Assembly: GCF_025993685.1 (NCBI RefSeq)
Contig: NZ_DAJPEN010000001.1
Coordinates: 930,001 to 994,000 of the forward strand
Direction: 5' to 3'
Source: Bacteroides mediterraneensis
GTDB lineage: Bacteria > Bacteroidota > Bacteroidia > Bacteroidales > Bacteroidaceae
DNA length: 64,000 nt
Shown here: piece after piece, positions 17,543 to 26,110 of the stretch
How positions within the stretch are numbered: position 1 is the stretch's first letter
How the letters are laid out: the number at the start of each line of letters is the position of its first letter
Notes under the pieces: generated by a model
The model's input: only the letters and a program-made list of their open reading frames with translations
Database searches by the model: none
What the model was told of the DNA's origin: nothing
Position numbers and translations under genes: made by a program

Positions 17543-18532
17543 ATGGCAAACAAATTAATAGTATCCTTATCGCCGCATGTACATAGTGGCGACAGTGTAC
17601 AGAAAAACATGTATGGCGTGCTGATTGCGCTGATACCGGCCTTGCTCGTATCTTTCTACATGTTCGGCTTGGGAGCAGTGGTGGTGACACTGACTTCTGT
17701 CATAGCCTGCTTGTTCTTTGAATGGGCTATCACCAAATATATCTTGAAGCGTGAACGTACCACGATTACCGATGGTTCGGCCGCGTTGACCGGAGTGTTA
17801 CTGGCGTTCAACCTGCCTTCCAACCTGCCGTTGTGGATTATCATCATCGGTGCGCTGGTAGCGATCGGTGTGGGAAAAATGACATTTGGTGGTTTGGGAT
17901 GCAATCCGTTCAACCCCGCTTTGGTGGGACGTATTTTCCTGTTGATTTCTTTCCCGGTACAGATGACTTCCTGGCCGGTAGTAGGACAGCTCACCAGCTA
18001 TACGGATGCGGAAACGGCAGCCACTCCGCTGGCTTTGATGAAGATGGCCGTACATGGCGATGCCAATGCCTTGAGCCAGCTTCCTGATACGATGTCTTTG
18101 TTCCTGGGTAACAATCCGGGATGTATCGGTGAGGTGAGTGCGTTGGCCTTGTTGCTGGGACTTATCTATATGTTGTGGAAAAAGATTATTTCCTGGCACA
18201 TTCCGGTTTCCATTCTGGTCACTGTATTTGTATTCTCAGGCTTGATGCATTTGGCAAATCCTACGGTGTATGCTTCTCCGTTTGCTCATCTGTTTACCGG
18301 AGGTCTGATGCTGGGAGCTATTTTCATGGCAACCGACTATGTCACTTCGCCGATGACCCACAAGGGCATGCTGATTTATGGCGTGGCCATCGGTTTCCTG
18401 ACCGTAGTAATCCGTACTTTCGGTGCTTATCCGGAAGGTATGTCGTTCGCCATTTTCATCATGAACGCATTTACTCCGTTGATTAATACCTATTGTAAAC
18501 CAAAACGCTTCGGGGAGGTAGTGAAGAAATGA
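17543..18532 (+). CDS. rnfD: Rnf complex subunit D
   Basis: 329 residues, an integral membrane subunit (NqrB homologue) with about nine helices. The covalent FMN threonine is predicted in ETAATPLALMK, matching the RnfD xGATP-type site. The ATG at 17543 gives the family start (MANKLIVSLSPH); a TTG 12 bp upstream is not needed. Its stop overlaps the rnfG start (ATGA). Confidence 0.95.
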   Translation: MANKLIVSLSPHVHSGDSVQKNMYGVLIALIPALLVSFYMFGLGAVVVTLTSVIACLFFEWAITKYILKRERTTITDGSAALTGVLLAFNLPSNLPLWIIIIGALVAIGVGKMTFGGLGCNPFNPALVGRIFLLISFPVQMTSWPVVGQLTSYTDAETAATPLALMKMAVHGDANALSQLPDTMSLFLGNNPGCIGEVSALALLLGLIYMLWKKIISWHIPVSILVTVFVFSGLMHLANPTVYASPFAHLFTGGLMLGAIFMATDYVTSPMTHKGMLIYGVAIGFLTVVIRTFGAYPEGMSFAIFIMNAFTPLINTYCKPKRFGEVVKK

Positions 18533-19191
18533 AAAAACTAGAATCATCTTTAAAGAATATGGCTCTGGCACTGACCGGATTTTCCGTAGTGGCCGGAGGT
18601 TTGCTGGGTTGGGTGAACGATGTGACCGCAGAACCGATTGCACAGGCTAACGCCAAGACATTGAGCGATGCTATTGCAGTGGTGGTTCCTGGTTTTGATA
18701 ATAATCCGGCTGAAGCTCCTGAAACGGTGGAAGTCAATGGAGCAACGTATAAAATCTATAAAGCTACAAAGGGCGGAAAACCTATCGGGGCCGCAGTAGA
18801 ATCGGCTTCCAATGGATTTGGCGGTACATTGACCGTATTGGTCGGATTCGATAATGAAGGAAACATCATTGATTATTCTCTTTTGAGTCATTCTGAAACG
18901 CCAGGACTGGGTTCAAAGGCTGCCGATTGGTTTAAGAAGGGTGCCAAAGGCGATATCACGGGGAAGAACCCGGGCAAGGCACCTTTGACCGTCAGCAAAG
19001 ACGGTGGAGATGTGGATGCCATTACGGCTTCTACCATTACCTCGCGTGCCTTCCTGCTGGCTGTGAACAATGCGTATGCAGCTTATATGAACCAGCATGT
19101 GGATGGAGCCAGTGGAGCTTCTCAGCAGAAAAAGGGTGCCGGGGAATATGAAAAAGCAGATACGACGAATGTAGAACCCGTTAAAGAATAG
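18529..19191 (+). CDS. rnfG: Rnf complex subunit G
   Basis: 220 residues: one N-terminal membrane helix (about 9-30) and an exported FMN-binding domain. The flavinylation site is DAITASTITS (about residues 164-173), where the second Thr of TAST is the expected FMN attachment point; ApbE-type flavin transferase would be supplied elsewhere. A polar Glu/Lys tail follows. Overlaps rnfD by 4 bp. Confidence 0.94.
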   Translation: MKKLESSLKNMALALTGFSVVAGGLLGWVNDVTAEPIAQANAKTLSDAIAVVVPGFDNNPAEAPETVEVNGATYKIYKATKGGKPIGAAVESASNGFGGTLTVLVGFDNEGNIIDYSLLSHSETPGLGSKAADWFKKGAKGDITGKNPGKAPLTVSKDGGDVDAITASTITSRAFLLAVNNAYAAYMNQHVDGASGASQQKKGAGEYEKADTTNVEPVKE

Positions 19192-19202
19192 GAGGACAGG
19201 CT

Positions 19203-19787
19203 ATGAATAATTTTAAAGTGTTAATGAATGGGATTGTAAAAGAGAATCCTACGTTTGTACTCCTGCTGGGTATGTGTCCGACTTTGGGTACAACTTCTTC
19301 TGCCATCAACGGTATGGGTATGGGATTGGCCACGATGTTCGTATTGATTTGTTCCAACGTGGTGATTTCTCTGATTAAGAACTTGGTACCGGATATGGTA
19401 CGCATTCCTATTTTCGTGGTAGTCATTGCGTCGTTTGTAACCTTGTTGCAGATGGTGATGCAGGCATACGTGCCGGCACTGTATGCTACCTTGGGATTGT
19501 TTATCCCGTTGATTGTGGTAAACTGTATCTTGCTGGGACGTGCGGAAGCTTTCGCGGCCAAAAACAATCCGGTTTCTTCCTTCTTTGATGGATTGGGTAT
19601 GGGACTTGGATTTACCATTGCCTTGACCTTGCTGGGTGGAGTGCGTGAATTCTTAGGTACAGGTAAGCTGTTTAATATCGCAATTATGCCGGAAGATTAC
19701 GGAATGCTGATATTCGTACTGGCCCCCGGTGCGTTCATTGTATTGGGATATCTTATTGCGATTGTAAACCGCTTGAAAAAAGCATAA
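19203..19787 (+). CDS. rnfE: Rnf complex subunit E
   Basis: 194 residues, six predicted membrane helices, homologous to NqrD. NPTFVLLLGMCPTLG near the N-terminus holds the Cys of the intramembrane Fe-S site shared with RnfA. Preceded by an unusually good Shine-Dalgarno run (AGGAGG at 19191-19196), rare in this lineage. Confidence 0.95.
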   Translation: MNNFKVLMNGIVKENPTFVLLLGMCPTLGTTSSAINGMGMGLATMFVLICSNVVISLIKNLVPDMVRIPIFVVVIASFVTLLQMVMQAYVPALYATLGLFIPLIVVNCILLGRAEAFAAKNNPVSSFFDGLGMGLGFTIALTLLGGVREFLGTGKLFNIAIMPEDYGMLIFVLAPGAFIVLGYLIAIVNRLKKA

Positions 19788-19806
19788 CCCTTAAAAATAG
19801 AAAGAT

Positions 19807-20409
19807 ATGGAATATATATTGATATTTATTACCGCAATCTTTGTGAACAACATCGTGTTGTCACAATTCTTGGGTATCTGTCCGTTTCTGGGAGTCTCCA
19901 AGAAAGTTGAAACCGCTATGGGTATGGGAGCAGCGGTAGCTTTCGTGCTGACGCTGGCCACTATCGTGACATACGTCATTCAGAAGTTTGTGCTGGATGC
20001 ATTCGGACTGGGATATTTGCAGACCATTGCTTTTATCCTTGTCATCGCAGCTTTGGTGCAGATGGTGGAAATTATCCTGAAAAAAGTTTCACCTTCTTTG
20101 TATCAGGCACTGGGTGTGTTTCTTCCGTTGATTACCACCAACTGCTGCATTCTGGGTGTGACCATTCTGGTGATTCAGAAGAACTATGACTTGCTGACAG
20201 GTGTGGTTTATGCTTTCTCTACCGCATTGGGCTTTGCCTTGGCATTGATTGTATTTGCTGGTATCCGGGAACAGCTGAGTCTGGTCAACATCCCGAAAGG
20301 CATGCGCGGCATGTCTATTGCTTTGGTGACAGCTGGTTTGCTGGCCATGGCCTTTATGGGATTCTCTGGAGTAGATAAAGGACTGGCTGTGCTGTTTGGC
20401 TTGAACTGA
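19807..20409 (+). CDS. rnfA: Rnf complex subunit A
   Basis: 200 residues, six membrane helices, homologous to NqrE. FVNNIVLSQFLGICPFLGVS carries the conserved Asn/Cys segment near the membrane Fe-S centre; TTNCCILG is the second Cys region. Last gene of the operon (order B-C-D-G-E-A); a terminator follows. With RnfE it forms the ion-conducting core. Whether Na+ or H+ is pumped cannot be read directly. Confidence 0.95.
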   Translation: MEYILIFITAIFVNNIVLSQFLGICPFLGVSKKVETAMGMGAAVAFVLTLATIVTYVIQKFVLDAFGLGYLQTIAFILVIAALVQMVEIILKKVSPSLYQALGVFLPLITTNCCILGVTILVIQKNYDLLTGVVYAFSTALGFALALIVFAGIREQLSLVNIPKGMRGMSIALVTAGLLAMAFMGFSGVDKGLAVLFGLN

Positions 20410-20440
20410 TTTTATCATTTTAATAGAATAACCTCTTAAA

Positions 20441-20477
20441 AAGTGTTATCCGAAAAGCTTTTGGGTAACACTTTTTT
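20441..20477 (+). terminator. rnf operon terminator
   Basis: Stem AAGTGTTATCC (20441-20451) with GGGTAACACTT (20463-20473), then T run to 20477. Confidence 0.85.
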
Positions 20478-20520
20478 AATTTTTTAATGACGGGTTGGTG
20501 TACATTTCAATCTTTTTTCC

Positions 20521-20528
20521 TACTTTTG
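20521..20528 (+). promoter_or_regulatory. -7 box of galE
   Basis: TACTTTTG, 57 bp before the galE ATG; TTG at 20495-20497 lies 23 nt upstream, slightly wide for a -33 box. Confidence 0.5.
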
Positions 20529-20585
20529 TAGACATATAGTAAATGACTTTAATAAAGGAGTTAAATATAAGAAAACCTTAGTGTT

Positions 20586-21620
20586 ATGAAAAAAAGAATT
20601 CTCGTGACAGGTGGAACCGGATACATAGGTTCTCATACTGTGGTTGAATTGCAGAATAGCGGCTACGACGTAGTAATTGTGGACAATCTTTCTAATTCAC
20701 GTGCTGATGTAGTGGATAGTATTGAACAAATCACTGGAGTACGTCCTGCTTTTGAAAAAGTGGATTGTTTGGATCAGGCAGGTCTGGATGCGGTGTTTAC
20801 GAAATATCCTGGAATCCAGGGAATTATTCATTTTGCAGCTAGCAAAGCTGTAGGTGAGTCTGTACAGAAACCGTTGCTGTATTATCGTAACAACTTGGTT
20901 TCATTGATTAATCTGCTGGAACTGATGCCGAAACATGGAGTAAAAGGAATCATCTTCTCTTCATCTTGTACGGTATACGGTCAGCCGGATAAATTGCCTG
21001 TAACAGAAGAGGCTCCTATCAAGAAGGCAGAATCTCCATACGGCAATACGAAGCAGATTAACGAAGAAATCATCCGTGATACTGTAGCCTCCGGTTCTCC
21101 GATTCATGCCATCATGTTGCGTTACTTCAACCCGATTGGCGCACATCCTACAGCTTTGATTGGTGAACTTCCGAACGGTGTACCGCAGAACCTGATTCCA
21201 TATTTGACACAGACTGCCATGGGAATCCGTGAGAAGCTGAGTGTGTTCGGTGACGACTATGACACACCGGACGGTTCTTGTATCCGTGACTATATTTACG
21301 TGGTAGATTTGGCTAAAGCACACGTAATTGCGATGGACCGTATTTTGAATGACAAACAGAAAGACAAAGTGGAGGTATTTAATATCGGTACCGGACGCGG
21401 TCTTTCCGTATTGGAACTGATTCACAAGTTTGAAGAAGCTACAGGCGTGAAACTGAACTACCAGATTGCTCCGCGCCGTGCGGGTGATATCGTGAAGGTA
21501 TGGGCTGATCCTGCTTATGCAAATGCAGAACTGGGCTGGAAAGCTGAAACTTCTATTGAAGATACCTTGCGTTCGGCCTGGAAATGGCAGGTTCATTTGC
21601 GTGAAAAAGGAATCATGTAA
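20586..21620 (+). CDS. galE: UDP-glucose 4-epimerase
   Basis: 344 residues, extended short-chain dehydrogenase. NAD-binding GGTGYIGSH at the N-terminus; catalytic Ser/Thr in SSSCTVYG and the YxxxK pair in SPYGNTKQ. It interconverts UDP-glucose and UDP-galactose (possibly the N-acetyl forms) for sugar use and surface glycans. Monocistronic by its signals: own promoter, then a terminator about 200 bp downstream before the riboswitch. Confidence 0.93.
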   Translation: MKKRILVTGGTGYIGSHTVVELQNSGYDVVIVDNLSNSRADVVDSIEQITGVRPAFEKVDCLDQAGLDAVFTKYPGIQGIIHFAASKAVGESVQKPLLYYRNNLVSLINLLELMPKHGVKGIIFSSSCTVYGQPDKLPVTEEAPIKKAESPYGNTKQINEEIIRDTVASGSPIHAIMLRYFNPIGAHPTALIGELPNGVPQNLIPYLTQTAMGIREKLSVFGDDYDTPDGSCIRDYIYVVDLAKAHVIAMDRILNDKQKDKVEVFNIGTGRGLSVLELIHKFEEATGVKLNYQIAPRRAGDIVKVWADPAYANAELGWKAETSIEDTLRSAWKWQVHLREKGIM

Positions 21621-21814
21621 AGAATTGAAAGTATTAATAAATTAAAAAATACTGAACTAAATACGTTTTACAACGTTATATGTGATGTACAGCTCTTGTG
21701 ATGGTTGTCTATGTGAATAGCTAATCGTGACAGCTGACTTCCATTTGGAACAGGCAGGGAGTTGTATTTTTGCATAGTAGTTTTGTCGTGTTTTATTTTG
21801 TGTTTGTGTTGTGG
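21621..21814. other. galE 3' intergenic segment
   Basis: About 190 bp of AT-rich sequence between galE and the terminator at 21815. I see no gene or known RNA in it. The lack of a strong hairpin before 21815 suggests a long galE 3' untranslated region. Confidence 0.4.
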
Positions 21815-21850
21815 CTGTTCTCCGACGAGAGTCGGGGAACAGTTTTTTTT
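21815..21850 (+). terminator. Intrinsic terminator ahead of the riboswitch
   Basis: 12-bp stem CTGTTCTCCGAC with GTCGGGGAACAG (loop GAGA), then eight T. It separates galE transcription from the riboswitch-controlled unit. Confidence 0.92.
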
Positions 21851-21877
21851 GTAGTTAGGGATTTTATTATACCTTTG
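21848..21877 (+). promoter_or_regulatory. Promoter of the fluoride antiporter unit
   Basis: -33 TTTG at 21848-21851 and -7 TACCTTTG at 21870-21877, gap 18 nt. Predicted start is about 21884, just ahead of the riboswitch aptamer. The -33 box overlaps the T tract of the preceding terminator. Confidence 0.7.
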
Positions 21878-21894
21878 CAACCGATTTTCGAATC

Positions 21895-21966
21895 AAGGGA
21901 ATGGAACTTCCCTGTGATAAACCGCTAATGAAGTAGCTGATAGTTCCTGCCGAGGCGGGCCTTTTT
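21895..21966 (+). ncRNA. Fluoride riboswitch (crcB motif)
   Basis: The aptamer parts are all present in the right order. First stem: GGGAA (21897-21901) with TTCCC (21908-21912). Its loop bases GGAAC (21903-21907) pair perfectly with GTTCC (21943-21947), the defining pseudoknot. Second stem: GCT (21924-21926) with AGC (21935-21937). The linker ATAAACCGCT and the AGCTGATA strand match the known crcB consensus. The 3' pseudoknot strand runs into a terminator hairpin (21946-21959 plus T run), so fluoride binding should prevent termination. The downstream gene is a CLC-F antiporter, a known partner. Assignment is by eye, not by covariance search. Confidence 0.88.
21946..21966 (+). terminator. Riboswitch expression-platform terminator
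   Basis: CCTGC (21946-21950), loop CGAG, GCGGG (21955-21959; one G-U pair), then CC and five T. Its first two bases are also the last two of the pseudoknot strand, so aptamer and terminator exclude each other. A longer alternative hairpin pairs 21944-21952 with 21975-21983. Confidence 0.72.
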
Positions 21967-22070
21967 CGAATGGCCGGCAGGAAGCATTGTATTTGCATCC
22001 GGGCCTATGCAGTGGCTGCCTTGGTTTTTGCGAAGACCAGAATGTAGGATGTAAGAAAATAACAGACAGT

Positions 22071-23354
22071 ATGAAGACTTTGAAGAATCAGAATTATTGG
22101 TGGAAATTTGAGCAATTTCCTTTATTTCTTTATTTGTTTAAATGGCTTTTTCTTTCCGTTTTGTCCGGTGCGTGCATTGGCTCGGCTTCTGCCCTGTTGC
22201 TAGTGTCGCTGGAATGGGCCACGCAGTATCGTGAACACCACCTTTGGATTATTGCCTTGTTGCCATTGGCAGGATTGATTATTGGATTGATGTATCATTA
22301 TCTTGCCGGATCTGCTTCCAGGGGAAACAATTACCTGATAGAGGAAATCCGCTCTCCTCACGACATCATTCCCTTTCGGATGGCTCCATTGGTATATGTC
22401 GGTACCGTACTGACGCACTTGTTTGGTGGTTCTGCCGGTAGGGAAGGCACTGGTGTGCAGATGGGAGGGGCGATAGCCGACCAGTTTTCTCGTTTATTCC
22501 GCATGCGGCGCAGAGACCACCGGTTGATGGTAGCCATCGGTATCAGTGCAGGTTTTGCTTCCGTGTTTGGTACGCCGTTGGCTGGAGCCGTTTTCGGTCT
22601 GGAGGTTATTGTAGTAGGCCGTATGCGTTACGAGGCCATCTTGCCCAGTTTCCTTTCGGCTGCGGTAGCCAGTATGGTGTGTCATGCTTGGGGAGTGGAG
22701 CATACCCATTATGTGATGCCGGAGGTTCCTGCGCTTGACGGAAGCAATCTGCTGTGGACTGTGGCAGTGGGTATCCTTTTCGGACTGGCGGCCATGCTGT
22801 TCTCGCGTTCCATCGGTTTCTGGTCGGGAGTGGCCAAGCGTATCAGTTACCCGCCATTGCGTCCGCTGGCAGGAGGTGTGGTGATAGCTGTTGCTGTCTG
22901 GCTGATGGGAACCACGAAATACATCGGCTTGGGTGTTCCCACCATTGTGGCTTCTTTCTCCGAACAGCAGATGTGGTATGATTTCCTGTTGAAAACGTTG
23001 TTTACCACCTTTACCATCGGAGTTGGTTTCAAGGGAGGAGAAGTGACTCCTTTGTTTTTTGTGGGAGCTACGTTGGGAAGTGCCTTGTCGGCTATCGTGC
23101 CTCTGCCCATGGGATTGCTGGCCGGAATCGGTTTTGTGGCCGTATTTGCCGGGGCAACCAATACGCCGATAGCCTGTACGCTGATGGGAATTGAATTGTT
23201 CGGGGCTGGTCCGGGCATTTATTTAGGAATTGCCTGTGTAGTAGCTTATCTGTTTTCCGGTCATACGGGTATCTATACGGCCCAGTTGATTGGAAGTCCC
23301 AAACACTTGGTTTACCTTCGGGAAAAGGGAAAAACTTTGGCTGAAAGAAGCTGA
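22071..23354 (+). CDS. CLC-F type fluoride/proton antiporter
   Basis: 427 residues, about ten or more membrane helices, CLC fold. It should export fluoride in exchange for protons. Two ion-pathway motifs differ from chloride CLCs: the canonical GSGIP position reads RGNNYL (Asn replacing the central Ser, as in one CLC-F subgroup), and the gating-glutamate motif is GREGT rather than GREGP/GKEGP. Both are CLC-F hallmarks, and a fluoride riboswitch precedes it. The ATG at 22071 is chosen; the frame extends to 21987 only through a TTG directly behind the riboswitch hairpin. No CBS domains, as expected. Confidence 0.88.
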   Translation: MKTLKNQNYWWKFEQFPLFLYLFKWLFLSVLSGACIGSASALLLVSLEWATQYREHHLWIIALLPLAGLIIGLMYHYLAGSASRGNNYLIEEIRSPHDIIPFRMAPLVYVGTVLTHLFGGSAGREGTGVQMGGAIADQFSRLFRMRRRDHRLMVAIGISAGFASVFGTPLAGAVFGLEVIVVGRMRYEAILPSFLSAAVASMVCHAWGVEHTHYVMPEVPALDGSNLLWTVAVGILFGLAAMLFSRSIGFWSGVAKRISYPPLRPLAGGVVIAVAVWLMGTTKYIGLGVPTIVASFSEQQMWYDFLLKTLFTTFTIGVGFKGGEVTPLFFVGATLGSALSAIVPLPMGLLAGIGFVAVFAGATNTPIACTLMGIELFGAGPGIYLGIACVVAYLFSGHTGIYTAQLIGSPKHLVYLREKGKTLAERS

Positions 23355-23401
23355 TTGACGAGAATTTGAAATCAGACTGTAAAGATAAATTATCCTCGAC
23401 T

Positions 23402-23475
23402 CGTTCGTGCGAAGACCTTGTCACGTTCGTGCGGAGACCTTGACACGTTCGTGATGAGACCTTGACACGAACGTG
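23402..23475 (+). repeat. 22-bp tandem repeats ending in a dyad
   Basis: Three head-to-tail 22-bp units (23402-23423, 23424-23445, 23446-23467) of the form CGTTCGTGnnnAGACCTTGnCA, differing at only a few positions. The third CACGTTCGTG (23444-23453) pairs with CACGAACGTG (23466-23475) as a perfect 10-bp stem. No T run follows, so it is not a standard terminator. Only three units and no spacers, so not CRISPR. Confidence 0.85.
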
Positions 23476-23577
23476 ACGAGGTGTATGAATCAAGGCGCTT
23501 GATAAAATTTGCAGAGATTGTTTGGTCATAAACTTGAAAAATTCTATCTTGTATCGAGAATAAAAAAACAGACAGCT

Positions 23578-23880
23578 ATGGAAATCAAGCATGATGAATC
23601 CCGGCAGGAGTTTTATGTGGAACTGGAAGGGCACCGGGCCCATGTGGCGTATCAGATTCACGATGAAGGATTGGACATACGGCATACCATTGTGCCGGAA
23701 GCTATTGGAGGAAGAGGCATTGCCTCAGCTTTGGTAAAGGCTGCCTACGATTATGCCCGTTGTAAAGGATTGAAGGCGGTGGCCACTTGCTCGTATGCTG
23801 TCATTTGGTTGCAACGGCATCCGGAGTATCAGGGAGAAGTGGGCGAGGATTATGCCGGACAAGGAACCTGTGCCCTATAA
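23578..23880 (+). CDS. Small GNAT-family N-acetyltransferase (YjdJ type)
   Basis: 100 residues, a minimal GNAT of the COG2388 group. VPEAIGGRGIASALVKAAYDYARCKG is the acetyl-CoA pyrophosphate-binding loop and helix, shown here by its core GGRGIA; ATCSYAVIWLQRHPEY is the C-terminal family signature. Substrate unknown. The ATG at 23578 gives the normal family length; the frame continues upstream into the repeat patch without family sequence. Confidence 0.85.
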   Translation: MEIKHDESRQEFYVELEGHRAHVAYQIHDEGLDIRHTIVPEAIGGRGIASALVKAAYDYARCKGLKAVATCSYAVIWLQRHPEYQGEVGEDYAGQGTCAL

Positions 23881-23904
23881 GGAAAGGGCACAGGCAGGCT
23901 GTTT

Positions 23905-26046
23905 TCAGACGCGGTAGATTTTCTTTTTCTTGATGAAGAACAGCCACCGCAGGAAAGATGCGGTGAAGGTATGGCTGAAGGAGTTGATTCCGTCCGTGCG
24001 GTCGTCAATGTCGTTCAGCAGTCTTTCTGCGTCTTTTTCGGCCAACATACCGCTGTTGACCATCTGCCGCACGGTGCGGCGTTCGTTGCTCAGCAGCATA
24101 CGGATAGATTTGACGGTCAGTGCGTGCCCGTATGCTTTCGGGAAATTCTTCGCCAGATTGCCGATAAAGGTTCCCATACGGGTGATGTTGTCGTTTATCT
24201 CTGCGCGTAAGACTTCCAGTACGGGTTGCTGTTCACTGGTAATCCATTCGGACGACGTCAGGTCGTTCAGCAATTTCAGGCTTTCTTTCTGCAAGATGAT
24301 GAATCCCCGACCCAGGTCGTAGACCACCGTGATGCGTTCACGGAAATAGAAGGTCATCCAGTTCTGGAGGTAAGGAAGTCCCCGCAGACTGTTCAGCACA
24401 TCGGTCCGTTGGCAGAACTTGAAGATGGAGTGCCGCATGTTCAGCGGATACTTCCCGTCGTGGTCATACAGTTCGTCCAATGAGTTCATGAGTCGCAGAA
24501 AGACTACTTTCGAAATAACCCCTTCTTCATAAATCTGGCGGCAGACTGCCTTCTCTTTATCCAGCACGCGCAGACGGATTTCCGGAAGCATGGCCTGGTT
24601 CTGCGGATTCTTGGCCGGTTCCTGCGGGCGGCTGGTCATGTAGCTTTCCACCTTGTTCCAGTTAGCCCCCTCCAGGGCTTCTCTCTTCTTCAGGCTTTCC
24701 AAGTACTTTTCTGAATTTTCGCGAACCGATTTTTCAATGCGGTATTCCAGCATGGTACGAGCCGAAGGAATGTGTGTCAGTCCCAGTCGGTTCAGCAGTC
24801 CTCGCATGGTCGTGGCGTTGATGCACAAGGTCAGGGTCACAATGCCGGCTGTGAAGAACAGTACCTGACTTCGGATATCCTCGGGAATGGCCGGGGTATA
24901 GGAGACCATCAGGGCCAGCGTCATGGCCAGTGCCCCGCGAAGTCCGCCCCAGGTGAGGATGACCGATTCCCGTTTGGTCAGTCCGTATCCCAGCCGTTTC
25001 ATCACCGGATAGAGCATCATAATCATGGCAAAGCGAATCAGGTTGAGGGCGACATAAAGGAGTAGGAGTATGCCGAGCGCACTCCAGGAGAAGTCCACTT
25101 TTTCCGCGATGACGATACCCACTAGAATGAAAATCAGCGTATTGGCGATGTAGGTCAGCAGCTCCCAGAAATGTTCCATGAAGGTGTTCACCTGAGGCTT
25201 CAGCCGTGGTTTCCCTACGTAGGTTACGGTCAGCCCGAAGGCTACGAGGGCAATAACGCCTGACACACCGAGATAGTATTGCGAGAGGATGAACGTGAGA
25301 TAAGCTGCCAGGATGATGACACTGTTCTGCACCATTTCTTCCGAATTGATGCGGGTGATGAACCAGATGACGATGCGTGCCAGAAAGAATCCCAGCAGGG
25401 TACTGATGCCCACTTCCTGAATGAATGTGACGAGAGGAGAGGTGTGGCTGGCTTCGCCCGATACGTAGGCCCCGAAGAAGAGCATGAAGCACACGATGCC
25501 TGTTCCATCGTTCAGCAGGGATTCCGCATCCACGAGGGTGGAGAAGCGTTTGCTGGTTTTCAGCTCGTGCAACAGGGCCACGACGGCTACCGGGTCGGTG
25601 GCACTGATTAAGGCACCGAACATGAGGGCAAATGCCCAGGTCCATGATTCGAGTCCGGGAACAAACGTGGCGATGCCCATAAGGAAGGCGCCTGTCAGCA
25701 GCATGCAGATGACGAGTCCAGGAGCAGCCAGCAGGGTGGCATTAGCCAGGGTCTTCTTGAAGATATGCAGGTTGAGTTCGTAGGCCGCATCAAAAATCAG
25801 GATGGGCAGGAACAGGTAGAGAATCAGGTCGGGATTGATGTTGGCTACAGAGTTGACGGCACTGTGCAGTTCCGGCATCGACTGGAACACTCCGGTGCGG
25901 TTCAGTACGCCGACAAGGATTCCGATGGCAAACAGTCCGACGGTGTAGGGAAGTCGGCTGTGCTTGAGCAAGGATTTCAGGATAGCTCCGATAATGAGCC
26001 CTCCGATGGTCAGCAGCAGAGGGGCAAGAAAGGTGTATTCTTCCAT
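23905..26046 (-). CDS. CPA1-family Na+/H+ (cation/proton) antiporter
   Basis: 713 residues. Twelve or more membrane helices in the first about 420 residues, with the CPA1 ion-binding motifs SATDPVAVVALL and ESLLNDGTG (Asn-Asp pair) and the LTWGGLRGALAMTLAL helix. A cytoplasmic C-terminal domain of about 280 residues, rich in charged helices, probably regulates activity. It exchanges Na+ or K+ for H+ across the inner membrane. The start lies 15 bp beyond the men-operon terminator; its promoter appears to sit inside that terminator. Last 14 or so residues are Lys-rich. Confidence 0.92.
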   Translation of the reverse strand: MEEYTFLAPLLLTIGGLIIGAILKSLLKHSRLPYTVGLFAIGILVGVLNRTGVFQSMPELHSAVNSVANINPDLILYLFLPILIFDAAYELNLHIFKKTLANATLLAAPGLVICMLLTGAFLMGIATFVPGLESWTWAFALMFGALISATDPVAVVALLHELKTSKRFSTLVDAESLLNDGTGIVCFMLFFGAYVSGEASHTSPLVTFIQEVGISTLLGFFLARIVIWFITRINSEEMVQNSVIILAAYLTFILSQYYLGVSGVIALVAFGLTVTYVGKPRLKPQVNTFMEHFWELLTYIANTLIFILVGIVIAEKVDFSWSALGILLLLYVALNLIRFAMIMMLYPVMKRLGYGLTKRESVILTWGGLRGALAMTLALMVSYTPAIPEDIRSQVLFFTAGIVTLTLCINATTMRGLLNRLGLTHIPSARTMLEYRIEKSVRENSEKYLESLKKREALEGANWNKVESYMTSRPQEPAKNPQNQAMLPEIRLRVLDKEKAVCRQIYEEGVISKVVFLRLMNSLDELYDHDGKYPLNMRHSIFKFCQRTDVLNSLRGLPYLQNWMTFYFRERITVVYDLGRGFIILQKESLKLLNDLTSSEWITSEQQPVLEVLRAEINDNITRMGTFIGNLAKNFPKAYGHALTVKSIRMLLSNERRTVRQMVNSGMLAEKDAERLLNDIDDRTDGINSFSHTFTASFLRWLFFIKKKKIYRV

Positions 26047-26061
26047 AGTTTGTTGTCCAAT

Positions 26062-26110
26062 AAAAAATGAGCATTTGAATATTTAACAAAGTTAAAAAAT
26101 CAAATGCTCA
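26062..26110 (-). terminator. men operon terminator
   Basis: On the minus strand, TGAGCATTTGA pairs with TCAAATGCTCA around an AT-rich loop, followed by six T. It ends the menE transcript about 20 bp after the stop. Confidence 0.85.

Noticed and set aside
21890..21990. Cobalamin-riboswitch reading of the leader
   Set aside because: GGGAA..TTCCC looked similar at first, but the pseudoknot, short length and CLC-F gene fit the fluoride motif far better and the cobalamin core is absent.
23402..23475. CRISPR-like look of the 22-bp repeats
   Set aside because: Units are directly adjacent with no spacers, only three copies, and no cas genes nearby.
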